From the IMG/VR virus record IMGVR_UViG_3300043395_001432, positions 1 to 32,493 of that record: a stretch of 32,493 bases of DNA; one strand, given 5' to 3'. Position 1 is the stretch's first letter; every line of letters begins with the position of its first letter. The translations under genes were made by a program, and so were the position numbers. This document shows, in pieces, positions 16,053 to 23,087 of the stretch. Source of the DNA: a virus. The notes beneath the pieces were generated by a model. That model was given only the letters and a program-made list of their open reading frames with translations, was not told the origin of the DNA and did no database searches.

Positions 16053-17846
16053 TTAGTCCAAGTTGGTAGGGTCAATCATTCCGCCGTCTCGGAGATACTG
16101 ATTCGTCTCCCGAGCTTCAGTACGCTCTAGCTCTGCGTCACGCTTAAACACTACCGCGCCACCCAGAGTGCCTAGCAGGCCCGCAATGGAAATAGAGTTG
16201 CGGATGGCTTCTAGGACAGCAGGCGTGGAGTCTAGTAGACCGCCACTACGAGCATCCACGTACTGGAAGTTGAGAGCGTCATAAGCAGAGGGCTCATGTC
16301 CAGCAGTAATCCGATTGCCCACTGTGTGAATCGTATCATTGATTTCATCCTGAGACATGCCCGCATTCTGGAGCAGACGGGTTACCGGGGCAAGCAGGGC
16401 GGGACGGAGAACCGCGTCCACGACCTCGTCGTTCAGCGCCTTAAGCTCGCTGTGAAGCTTGATGAGGGTCCAGCCGCCACCGGGAAGGGTGCCGTGCTTG
16501 ATGGCTCCACGAACCGCTGCAACAGCGTCCTCGGCGCGGTCCCGCTTCTCCCTGAGTTCTCCACTGGAGGGACCGACAACCTTCAGCTTGGCAATGCCGC
16601 CGGTCAGCTTACCAATACGCTCGTTGAGGATAGCGGTCTCGTAAATCGAGGTCTCCTGATTGAGCAGGCTCTTTAGCTGGTCCACGCGGTCCAGTACCGT
16701 CAACTCGTTGAGCGGCGTGCCGTCCGGCATGTGCCCGCACATCACGGAAGAGCGGAAACGGCCGCACTCAAAGTGCTTTGCCTGTAGCCCAATGTCGTGC
16801 AGGGTGGCTACGTCGAACGGCTTGTTGAGCGGGTCGAGGATGGTAGCGCCTGTGTAGGCGGCTACGTCCTGTAGGAACGCAAGCTCGCTGCCCTGTACAG
16901 CGTTCTGGGGAGCAAGCAGCGGAAATACGTTGATGCTACCAATCTCAGCGAAATTGGTGGCGAGGTTTGCCAGCACGGTGTCGGAGAACCCAGTCGCCAC
17001 CAGCACGATGTTGTGGCGGAAGCCGTCAGTCTGCCAAGCACTACCAATCTCGGAGAAGAACTTGATGAGCGTCTGGATATCCGTCACTCGCCCATGGTAA
17101 CAGACAAAGGCGGGGTTCTCCATCTTGCACATTTGCGTGCCGGGGTCGTTGATGAACTTCCCATAGAACTTGCCGCAGGAGTCCTCGTACCCCATGCCAA
17201 TCGGGAAGCCCTCGATGCGCTCCACCTCGTAGGACGAAGGGCCGCTAATCTCCGAAATGGTCACGTTGCCGTCGTCGCCCACAAGCTCAAAGCACTGGAT
17301 GACGGCATTGGCAAGGGCCTCGTCTCCGTTGGCAGACACACGGGCAACCGAGCGCAGAGCCTCCTTGCCCTCCGGGGTATTAAAGTCCGCCTTAGTTGAC
17401 AGGCCGTTTATGGCCGGGGCAATGTTTGTGGTGAACACGCTCTCCAGCTTGCGGACAATCTTCTGCGGGCTGTACCGGGGATTCTTGGCTACGAACGAGT
17501 TGGAGTACCGGACAATCGCTTCGGCCAGTACAGTGGCAGTCGTAGTGCCGTCCCCTGCCTCGGTTGCTGTACGTACAGACGCATCCCGAGCGGTCTCCAT
17601 GATGACGTGCGCCACGGGGTCATCGAAACCCAAGTTGCGGAATACGGTCACGCCGTCCTTGGTGACCATGGCAGGCATACCAAACTCCTGCCGCTCAATC
17701 AAAACGGGCTGTCCACCCGGGCCGAGTGTTGAGCCAACGATATCCGCAATGGTCTTCATGGTGCTTAGCACCTTGTTTGACAGCGAGCCTCCCTTGACCT
17801 CGACAGCCTTGGAGACCGACTTTACCTTTGCGTAACTTGTTGACAT
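16053..17846 (-). CDS. groEL: GroEL-like chaperonin (phage-encoded)
   Basis: A group I chaperonin homologue of 597 residues (E. coli GroEL is 548). The nucleotide-binding motifs are kept: STLGPGG near the N-terminus, TKDGVTV, the hallmark GDGTTTATVLAEA with its catalytic aspartate, and the C-terminal RAEDAVAAVRGAIKHG with the second key Asp, then LPGGG. The apical region is divergent, and the C-terminus lacks the GGM repeats. It is the second gene of the leftward operon, three bases from the winged-helix gene, with GGAGTAG before its ATG. The likely role is folding a phage virion or replication protein that host GroEL cannot handle. A candidate GroES-like partner lies at 21757-22107. Confidence 0.95.
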   Translation of the reverse strand: MSTSYAKVKSVSKAVEVKGGSLSNKVLSTMKTIADIVGSTLGPGGQPVLIERQEFGMPAMVTKDGVTVFRNLGFDDPVAHVIMETARDASVRTATEAGDGTTTATVLAEAIVRYSNSFVAKNPRYSPQKIVRKLESVFTTNIAPAINGLSTKADFNTPEGKEALRSVARVSANGDEALANAVIQCFELVGDDGNVTISEISGPSSYEVERIEGFPIGMGYEDSCGKFYGKFINDPGTQMCKMENPAFVCYHGRVTDIQTLIKFFSEIGSAWQTDGFRHNIVLVATGFSDTVLANLATNFAEIGSINVFPLLAPQNAVQGSELAFLQDVAAYTGATILDPLNKPFDVATLHDIGLQAKHFECGRFRSSVMCGHMPDGTPLNELTVLDRVDQLKSLLNQETSIYETAILNERIGKLTGGIAKLKVVGPSSGELREKRDRAEDAVAAVRGAIKHGTLPGGGWTLIKLHSELKALNDEVVDAVLRPALLAPVTRLLQNAGMSQDEINDTIHTVGNRITAGHEPSAYDALNFQYVDARSGGLLDSTPAVLEAIRNSISIAGLLGTLGGAVVFKRDAELERTEARETNQYLRDGGMIDPTNLD

Positions 17847-17848
17847 TT

Positions 17849-18133
17849 CTACTCCTTGGGCTCAGAACCGAATCGAATGTAACGCTTGTTGAACCAGCTT
17901 TTGGGGGTATTTTGGTATCTACGGGTCTTCCAGTAGACAAGACCTTGCCCCTTCAACCAGTGCAAATAACGTGAAATCTGTTTGCCGCAGCAGCCAAGCG
18001 CCTCGCCTAGCTCGTCGTCGGTCAAATCCACGTACCCGTACTCCTGCTTTGCGAACAGGTACTCGTAAAGTTGCTGTGCCTTTTGAGCAAATTGCCCTAC
18101 AGGGCGTCCCGGACGCTTCTTTTCCGCAGTCAT
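17849..18133 (-). CDS. Winged helix-turn-helix DNA-binding protein
   Basis: A 94-residue protein starting MTAEKKRPGRPVGQ (a GRP-type basic arm), then a winged HTH: LTDDELGEALGCCGKQISRYLHWLKGQGLV, where the second helix and the R-Y-L-x-W-L-K recognition helix are followed by a basic wing (YWKTRRYQNTPKSWFNKRYIRF). ATG 18133 is preferred; an in-frame ATG at 18181 would add 16 low-complexity residues. It is the first gene leftward of the repeat-filled divergent region, so it is the prime candidate to bind those repeats as a repressor, activator or replication initiator (inference). Confidence 0.8.
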   Translation of the reverse strand: MTAEKKRPGRPVGQFAQKAQQLYEYLFAKQEYGYVDLTDDELGEALGCCGKQISRYLHWLKGQGLVYWKTRRYQNTPKSWFNKRYIRFGSEPKE

Positions 18134-18272
18134 GGGGTCAACGTAGCTGGAACCGGTTGTGGGTGTCAAGTGCCCTCCCATTTTTGTCCCGACTCATCGA
18201 CAATAACGTCCGGACTTAGATGTAAGTAATGATATAGATACTAACTACAATCTAACTACCAATTCTTAAATT

Positions 18273-18580
18273 CTATATATGTAGCTAAGGAGGGACTTTT
18301 AGCTTCCGCCCTAAGAAGGGACTTTTGAAGGCTACCCTTAAGGAGGGACGTTTTCATTTGCTTGAACGGACAAAAACCCAGATAACGTCCCTTCTTCATT
18401 TCTGATTTAGCCCTATATAGGTCTAAGGAGGGACAAAAACTGGCGCATGAAGGGACTTTAGCACGGCTTCCTCTAAGGAGGAACCAAAATACGCAAAGAG
18501 GTGCTTTGGTATAGTTTTTGAGCATTAAAGTCCGACCTTCAGTCCGGATTCAGCCATATCTAGCTTAAGGAGGGACTTTT
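18273..18580 (+). repeat. Iteron-like array, consensus TAAGGAGGGACTTTT
   Basis: Copies on the plus strand have their GGAC core at about 18293, 18319, 18346, 18368 (weak), 18431, 18453, 18481 (GAAC variant) and 18573; inverted copies lie at about 18387 and 18530. Neighbouring direct copies are 22-28 bases apart, about two to two and a half helical turns. Three copies (18273-18296, 18412-18434, 18554-18576) carry an extended AT-rich head ending in TAG before TAAGGAGGGAC and are spaced 138 and 142 bases apart. The half-sites are too short and too variable in spacing to be CRISPR. Confidence 0.85.
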
Positions 18581-18588
18581 TTCAAAGC

Positions 18589-18597
18589 TGCGTTATG
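18589..18597 (+). promoter_or_regulatory. Candidate promoter motif TGCGTTATG, upstream copy
   Basis: CTGCGTTATGG lies just after the last iteron copy, 54 bases before the first rightward start codon. It is one of two TGCGTTAT copies ahead of the rightward operon and differs from the other at the last base. Confidence 0.35.
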
Positions 18598-18632
18598 GTA
18601 CAAGCAAACGAAGTCGATTGCAAGCTCTTTCC

Positions 18633-18641
18633 TGCGTTATA
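18633..18641 (+). promoter_or_regulatory. Candidate promoter motif TGCGTTATA before the rightward operon
   Basis: CCTGCGTTATACAGGGGGT leads directly into the ATG at 18650. The same CTGCGTTATA is found before the gene at 21757. The GGGGG after it serves as the ribosome site, so a transcript starting a few bases after the box would have a very short leader. Confidence 0.5.
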
Positions 18642-18649
18642 CAGGGGGT

Positions 18650-19222
18650 ATGCTTGTGTCTTTCGTTGGCTCTCCGTGCAGTGGCAAGACGACTACAGCG
18701 GCATCCGTGTTTGCCGAACTCAAGGCAAGCGGGTTGCCAGCCGAGTTCGTGGGTGAGCATGCGCGTTTGTATATTGCCCAAGCCAAGTGCAAGGCCATGG
18801 ACAACAACGTCCCGTTTGAGCTAACGGACGAAGACCAGCGTAAGATTTTCATCAATCAGTACGAGATTGAGAAAACGATGACCCGGGTGTGTGGACCCGA
18901 AGTTGTTGTCATTTCCGATAGCTGCCCGCTTAACAGCCTGCTCTACATGAACGATTTGAACCTGTTCGTTCAGCCGGACGCTTTCATTTCTGAAGTCGCT
19001 AACTCGCTAGAGCTTATCTTTGTTTGCGACCCTGTCAAGCCTGCAACTTCGATTGACCCGAATCGCATTCACGACGAAGAGCAGTCGAAGGCTATCCACG
19101 CCAAGATTGAGCCCATGCTAGCAAAGTGGGCTCCGCATATCAAGACCGTTCCGCTGTTCGGTCCCAATAGCGCACGGGTAGGCACTGTCCTACGGCATTT
19201 GTACTCACGGACGGTTTGGTAA
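18650..19222 (+). CDS. NadR-like P-loop kinase (AAA_28-type ATPase)
   Basis: A 190-residue P-loop protein with Walker A GSPCSGKTT (about 7-15), an EHARLYIAQ motif like the E-x-A-R-x-Y-I of NadR-type ribosylnicotinamide kinases, LTDEDQRKIFINQYEIEK, and a hhhSDS strand (VVISDSCPLNSLLY) equivalent to Walker B. The order matches the AAA_28/NadR kinase family. The likely reaction is phosphorylation of a small nucleoside such as nicotinamide riboside, but the phage version may act on another nucleotide. First gene of the rightward operon, preceded by the TGCGTTATA motif. Its stop overlaps the helicase start (TAATG). Confidence 0.7.
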   Translation: MLVSFVGSPCSGKTTTAASVFAELKASGLPAEFVGEHARLYIAQAKCKAMDNNVPFELTDEDQRKIFINQYEIEKTMTRVCGPEVVVISDSCPLNSLLYMNDLNLFVQPDAFISEVANSLELIFVCDPVKPATSIDPNRIHDEEQSKAIHAKIEPMLAKWAPHIKTVPLFGPNSARVGTVLRHLYSRTVW

Positions 19223-20697
19223 TGCCCATCGTCATTGAGTCGCCTACGGTAGCTCGGCTGGTTGGCTACGAAGGCAGGGAAGAAGAACTCCGTCGCCTGC
19301 TTCGCTACCACGACAAAAAGGTTGACTTTGAAATCCAGAAGTTCAAGAACAGCCCCTACAACCTCCAGCGTCTAGGGGAAGAGGAGTTCAAGGCTCGGCT
19401 GGATGCTCTCAAGGCAGAGCGAATCAAGTATCTTGTTTTCCGGGATGAGCAGGGGCTGTGGACGTACAGCGGGTTGGCAAACAAGACCGCTCTGCATTTC
19501 CAAGACACGATTGAAAACAAGGTCGAGTACCCCGAGCGTGAGTCTTGTCCTTGGCACCGTGTATTGGACAAGGAGCCTCGTCCCTACCAGCAGCAGGCGG
19601 TAGAGAGGCTGATTGAAGGCAAGCATGCAGGCGTGGAGAAGGGGACTGGTCTAGGCAAGTCTCTGGATATCATGCTGCTGGCCAAGCACCACGGACTTAA
19701 GACCATCATCATGGCTCCGTCCGTATCCATTGCAGGTCAGCTTTACGAGGACTTCCTGCACTACTTTGGTCCCAAGAACGTAGGCAAGTTCTACGGCGGC
19801 AAGAAGGAATCCCAGAAGCGGTTCGTGGTGGCTGTGGCTGCCTCCTTGACTCGGGTAGAGCAGGGCACCAAGGACTGGGACAACTTGTCCAAGGCCAAGG
19901 TCTTTATCGCAGACGAGTCGCACCTGTGCCCCGCTTCGACGCTGTTGGAGGTCTGCTTTGGACTGGTTCGGAATGCTCCTTACCGCTATTTCTTCTCTGC
20001 CACCCAAATCCGAAACGACGGTCTGGACTTGGTTTTGGAAGGCATCACGGGACCTATCGTATTCCGTATGTCCGTCCGGGAAGGCATCGAACAAGGGTAC
20101 CTAGCGAAGCCTTTGTTCAAGCTCATTCGCACCAAGTCGGCTAGCCAGTACCATTCTCGTGATGTAAACAACATGACCCGCAAGCACTTGCTGTACAACC
20201 CGGCGGTCAATAAGGCCGCTGGGGAACTTGCGAACAAGGCTGTGGACCTGCTTGGTCACTCGGTTCTCATTCTGGTAGACGAAATTGAGCAGTTCTCCCA
20301 CCTGCTTCCCTACCTAAAGCACCCCGCCAAGTTTGCCCATGGTGGAGTCACCAAAGAGAACAAGGGCAGCCTGCCTCCAGAGTATCACGACAGCGACCCT
20401 GCTGCCCTTGTGGAGGAATTCAACGCAGGGAAGCTACCCATCCTCGTGGGCACCTCCTGCATCTCGACTGGGACCGATATCCGAGCCGTCAAGACCATGA
20501 TTTACCTCATGGGCGGCAAGTCGGAAATTCAGGTGAAACAAGCGGTCGGGCGTTGTACACGTAAGGTGCCCGGTAAAGACTCCTGCATGGTCATCGACTT
20601 CGACGTTGTCAATATCGAATCGCAGCACCGCCACGCCCAAACCCGTAAGCTCATCTACGATGACATTTATGGTCCCGTAGCCGAGATTGATTGGTAA
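19222..20697 (+). CDS. SF2 DNA helicase, UvsW-like
   Basis: A superfamily 2 helicase of 491 residues. A helical N-terminal region (1-125) precedes RPYQQQAVERL (Q-like motif), Walker A GTGLGKS (about 141-147), the DESH box (ADESHL, about 230), motif III FSATQ (about 259), and the second lobe with motif VI QAVGRCTRK (about 440). This is the layout of T4 UvsW and related branch-migrating helicases, which unwind R-loops and recombination forks. ATG 19222 shares a base with the preceding stop; the frame's earlier TTG is rejected. Its neighbours, a sigma-like factor and the Mre11-like nuclease, fit a recombination-dependent replication set. Confidence 0.92.
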   Translation: MPIVIESPTVARLVGYEGREEELRRLLRYHDKKVDFEIQKFKNSPYNLQRLGEEEFKARLDALKAERIKYLVFRDEQGLWTYSGLANKTALHFQDTIENKVEYPERESCPWHRVLDKEPRPYQQQAVERLIEGKHAGVEKGTGLGKSLDIMLLAKHHGLKTIIMAPSVSIAGQLYEDFLHYFGPKNVGKFYGGKKESQKRFVVAVAASLTRVEQGTKDWDNLSKAKVFIADESHLCPASTLLEVCFGLVRNAPYRYFFSATQIRNDGLDLVLEGITGPIVFRMSVREGIEQGYLAKPLFKLIRTKSASQYHSRDVNNMTRKHLLYNPAVNKAAGELANKAVDLLGHSVLILVDEIEQFSHLLPYLKHPAKFAHGGVTKENKGSLPPEYHDSDPAALVEEFNAGKLPILVGTSCISTGTDIRAVKTMIYLMGGKSEIQVKQAVGRCTRKVPGKDSCMVIDFDVVNIESQHRHAQTRKLIYDDIYGPVAEIDW

Positions 20698-20702
20698 CAT
20701 AT

Positions 20703-21725
20703 ATGCCACTAATCGTAGACGACGAGCACTTCCAGTCATTCGCCTCTGTCCTAGAGCAGGCCATTGAGAAGTATGGCAACCTAGAAGAGGAGGACCTGCT
20801 TGCTCGGCAGAAGCGTCAAGTCGAAAAGCTGGTCAAGCTGGAGAAGGACTTCCGTAAGACCCTGATTGCTCATCCTTGGGGCGGAACTGTCTACAGGGCG
20901 TTTATTTCGATGATTTGTGATGAGCGCCGAAACATCTTGGCTGCTCGACCTTTCTTCCGAGAGCGCCAGCCTGTATTTACCCAGAAAATCTCCAAGGCGC
21001 TTAAGAGCCGTAATGAGAAGGCTCTCCAAAAGTTTCATTTCAACTTTACCTTTGTCACCTTTGTGCTCAGGTCCCGTAAGTGGCCCAAGGGCAGTCAGAT
21101 TGTGAAGCTGGCCAAGGACATTGCTGACATTCGCCAAGAGATTATTGAGATGAACATGCCCTTGGCAATCAGCCGGGCAAGCATCTTCTGGCGCAAGACT
21201 CCCAAGGCCCAGCTTTCCTACATGGACCTTGTGCAGATTGCTTGTGAAGGGCTAATGTCCGCCGTGGACAAGTTCTGCCTGCCTTTCTCCCGGGTGTTCC
21301 GAGCCGTTGCGATTGGCCGCATGCTGGGGAATTTCATTGAGCAGTACAGTGAAACCTTGGTTCATTTCTACCCAGTTGACAAGCGCAAAATCTACCGCGC
21401 CAACAAGCTAATGAAGCATTTCCCGGATGGGGTGGACTTTGACTTGCTGGCTGCCGCTGTCAATAAGGAAGTGGACGACGGCCACCTTACCACCCCGGCT
21501 GAGATTGCGGACCTCCTAGCTGCCGCTTCGTGCGTTTCGACGGACACCTCTGCCCCCAACGACCCGGAAGAGTCTGAGGTGCTGGATACCTACGTGGCAG
21601 ACGTCACTTCGCAGCCTGACTACCAATACGAACAACATGAAGCTCGCCAAGTGCTGGCTTCTGCTCTAGGCAGCCTAGACCCGCTGGAGCGTAAGCTGCT
21701 CAAAATGAAGGGGATTTCGTTTTAG
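20703..21725 (+). CDS. Sigma-70-family-like factor lacking region 4.2
   Basis: A 340-residue protein. Residues about 151-220 match sigma region 2: NMPLAISRAS, then SYMDLVQIACEGLMSAVDKF, FSRVFRAVAIGRMLGNFIEQ, as in NLRLV..., DLIQEGNIGLMKAVDKF and FSTYA of bacterial sigmas. Residues 1-150 are a long helical extension with no known match. The last 26 residues (RQVLASALGSLDPLERKLLK, MKGISF) read like region 4.1, and then the protein stops where the region 4.2 helix-turn-helix should follow. T4 gp55, the late sigma, likewise lacks region 4. It probably directs RNA polymerase to the phage promoters. ATG 20703 lies 6 bases past the helicase stop, with no strong Shine-Dalgarno. Confidence 0.82.
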   Translation: MPLIVDDEHFQSFASVLEQAIEKYGNLEEEDLLARQKRQVEKLVKLEKDFRKTLIAHPWGGTVYRAFISMICDERRNILAARPFFRERQPVFTQKISKALKSRNEKALQKFHFNFTFVTFVLRSRKWPKGSQIVKLAKDIADIRQEIIEMNMPLAISRASIFWRKTPKAQLSYMDLVQIACEGLMSAVDKFCLPFSRVFRAVAIGRMLGNFIEQYSETLVHFYPVDKRKIYRANKLMKHFPDGVDFDLLAAAVNKEVDDGHLTTPAEIADLLAAASCVSTDTSAPNDPEESEVLDTYVADVTSQPDYQYEQHEARQVLASALGSLDPLERKLLKMKGISF

Positions 21726-21729
21726 TTTC

Positions 21730-21738
21730 TGCGTTATA
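21730..21738 (+). promoter_or_regulatory. Candidate promoter motif TGCGTTATA after the sigma-like gene
   Basis: CTGCGTTATAGAG follows the sigma-like stop by 5 bases and precedes the gene starting at 21757, which has a strong GGAGGAAG ribosome site. This placement in a 31-base gap argues for a promoter start, giving a leader of about 15 bases. Confidence 0.5.
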
Positions 21739-21756
21739 GAGTCGTTGGAGGAAGCC

Positions 21757-22107
21757 ATGACTACTACCGTTAGCACAACTCGTAATCCCGCCATGACTCT
21801 CAAGGTAGAGCCCCAGTTCTATGTCCCAGCAAACAAGGTGGCTCTGACCCCCTTCCCAACGCTGGCCGTGGAGAAGCAGAACACGAGCGGGTTCGTAACA
21901 GTGAAGAACAAGCTCTCCCTTGTTCCGCTCAAGGTTGTTTTTGGTAACGAAAACTCGACCGGCACCACTATTTACGCTCCCACCCACAGCACGGCTTTTG
22001 TCCGGGGTGACTCTGTAACCCAGTTGTGGGCCAAGGAGATTTACGAGGTAGATGGCATCCAGTTCATCCTTGCTCCCGTCGATGCGGTTCAGTTGGTGAG
22101 CCGCTAA
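21757..22107 (+). CDS. Small beta-rich protein, candidate GroES-like co-chaperonin
   Basis: A 116-residue protein. After about 24 residues, NKVALTPFPT, SGFVTVKNKLSLVPLKVVFG, FVRGDSVTQL and VDGIQFILAPVDAVQLV run in the same order as GroES: an opening strand, a loop with the T-x-S-G-F/I segment, a V-x-x-G strand, V-K-x-G-D-x-V, and a final x-y-x-I-x-x-x-D-I-x-x-I/V strand. The alignment is by eye and identity is low. A phage GroEL homologue is present at 16053-17846, and T4 gp31 is a precedent for a diverged phage GroES. ATG 21757 has GGAGGAAG upstream; an earlier TTG at 21745 is rejected. If the GroES reading fails it is a small unknown protein. Confidence 0.75.
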   Translation: MTTTVSTTRNPAMTLKVEPQFYVPANKVALTPFPTLAVEKQNTSGFVTVKNKLSLVPLKVVFGNENSTGTTIYAPTHSTAFVRGDSVTQLWAKEIYEVDGIQFILAPVDAVQLVSR

Positions 22108-23087
22108 TGCGAGTCCTTTTCGTGGGAGACCCGCACGTCAAGCCAAGCGAGCTACAGGACTGCGAACGGTTGATGGAGATGGTAAAGCGAGTGGCCACCT
22201 TTGAACAGGTGAGCCACATCGTGCTTTTGGGGGACTTGTTTCATACCCATTCCATCATCCATCTGGAGGTGCTGGACTTCTGGACTCACTGGCTTCCTCG
22301 CCTTTCCCAGAACCATGCAGTAGTGGCTTTGGTGGGCAACCACGACAAGTCCGGGGATAACGACGACCCCGCCCATGCCTTGATGAGTCTACGCCAATAC
22401 GCAAGCGTGGTGGACTCTCCTACGGTCATTGAGAACGTCCTGTTCCTGCCTTACTACGCAGACCAGTCCAAGCTGGTTGAGTTTGCCAATGCCTCTTCGC
22501 AGTGGAAGACTTTGGTGTGCCATGCCACGTTTGACGGCTCTACGTATGACAATGGCTTCTACGCCAAGGACGCACTGGACCCTAATCTACTTCATGTAGA
22601 GCACATCATCTCCGGGCACATTCACACCCCGCAAACGTTCGGCAAGGTGTGGTACCCGGGTGCTCCGCGTTGGCAGACTGTGTCCGACGCCAACATCGAC
22701 CGCCATATCTGGGTAGTTGACTTTCAAAACGGACGCCCCACCGACAAGAAGTCCTATGATACGAGTGCTGCATGTCTCAAAATCCTGAATTTGAAAGATT
22801 CTCCGGAAGCTCCTCTCGACCCCAAGCTGGTGGAGGAACTGGCGGTTACGGCGAAGGTATGCGTGGATTTGAAGGGGCCGGAAGCCTACATCCAACAGCG
22901 CAAGGAACTGTACTCGCGGCTGCCGGTAAGGTTGAGGACTTTCAGGGAGACAGCATCGGGACCTACAGTGAAGGAATCGGAGGGGATTCAGATAGCATTT
23001 CTGAATTTCCTGCATTCTGGCGCGATTGGCTACGTAACGTCTCTTGAGCAGCTACAGCAGATGGCCAAGGAGCGGCTAGGGGTATGA
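22107..23087 (+). CDS. Mre11/SbcD/T4 gp47-like nuclease subunit
   Basis: A 326-residue calcineurin-like nuclease with full metal-ligand motifs: GDPH (D8, H10), LGDLFHT (D43), VGNHDK (N78, H79), VCHATFD (H139) and SGHIHTPQ (H171, H173). The C-terminal third is helical (LVEELAVTAKVCVDLKG and following), as in the Rad50-contacting tail of Mre11 proteins. With the Rad50-like ATPase at 12991-15033 it should form the exonuclease and endonuclease that processes DNA ends. ATG 22107 shares a base with the preceding stop; the longer frame to 22026 is a shadow. It is coupled to the next gene by an ATGA overlap. Confidence 0.93.
   Translation: MRVLFVGDPHVKPSELQDCERLMEMVKRVATFEQVSHIVLLGDLFHTHSIIHLEVLDFWTHWLPRLSQNHAVVALVGNHDKSGDNDDPAHALMSLRQYASVVDSPTVIENVLFLPYYADQSKLVEFANASSQWKTLVCHATFDGSTYDNGFYAKDALDPNLLHVEHIISGHIHTPQTFGKVWYPGAPRWQTVSDANIDRHIWVVDFQNGRPTDKKSYDTSAACLKILNLKDSPEAPLDPKLVEELAVTAKVCVDLKGPEAYIQQRKELYSRLPVRLRTFRETASGPTVKESEGIQIAFLNFLHSGAIGYVTSLEQLQQMAKERLGV

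Larger units (their letters stand above)
18134..18649. other. Divergent intergenic control region, candidate origin or master operator
   Basis: About 500 bases with no convincing gene separate the leftward and rightward halves. The sequence is visibly AT-richer than its surroundings (for example the run around 18225-18285) and holds the repeat array, inverted copies near 18183 and 18387, a GTCCGGAC palindrome at 18209-18216, and two TGCGTTAT motifs pointing rightward. No clean -35/-10 pair of host sigma-70 type was recognised. Iterons plus AT-rich DNA at a strand switch are typical of phage origins or early operator-promoter regions; which of these applies here is not decided by the sequence. 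Confidence 0.75.

Noticed and set aside
18256-18525. An 89-residue minus-strand open frame across the repeat array
   Set aside because: Its peptide is made of repeat translations in shifting contexts, with no ribosome site or recognisable fold. The array explains the sequence better.
18273-18580. CRISPR array
   Set aside because: The repeat core is only about 15 bases, spacing varies, spacers are themselves partly duplicated, and inverted copies occur; no cas genes are near.
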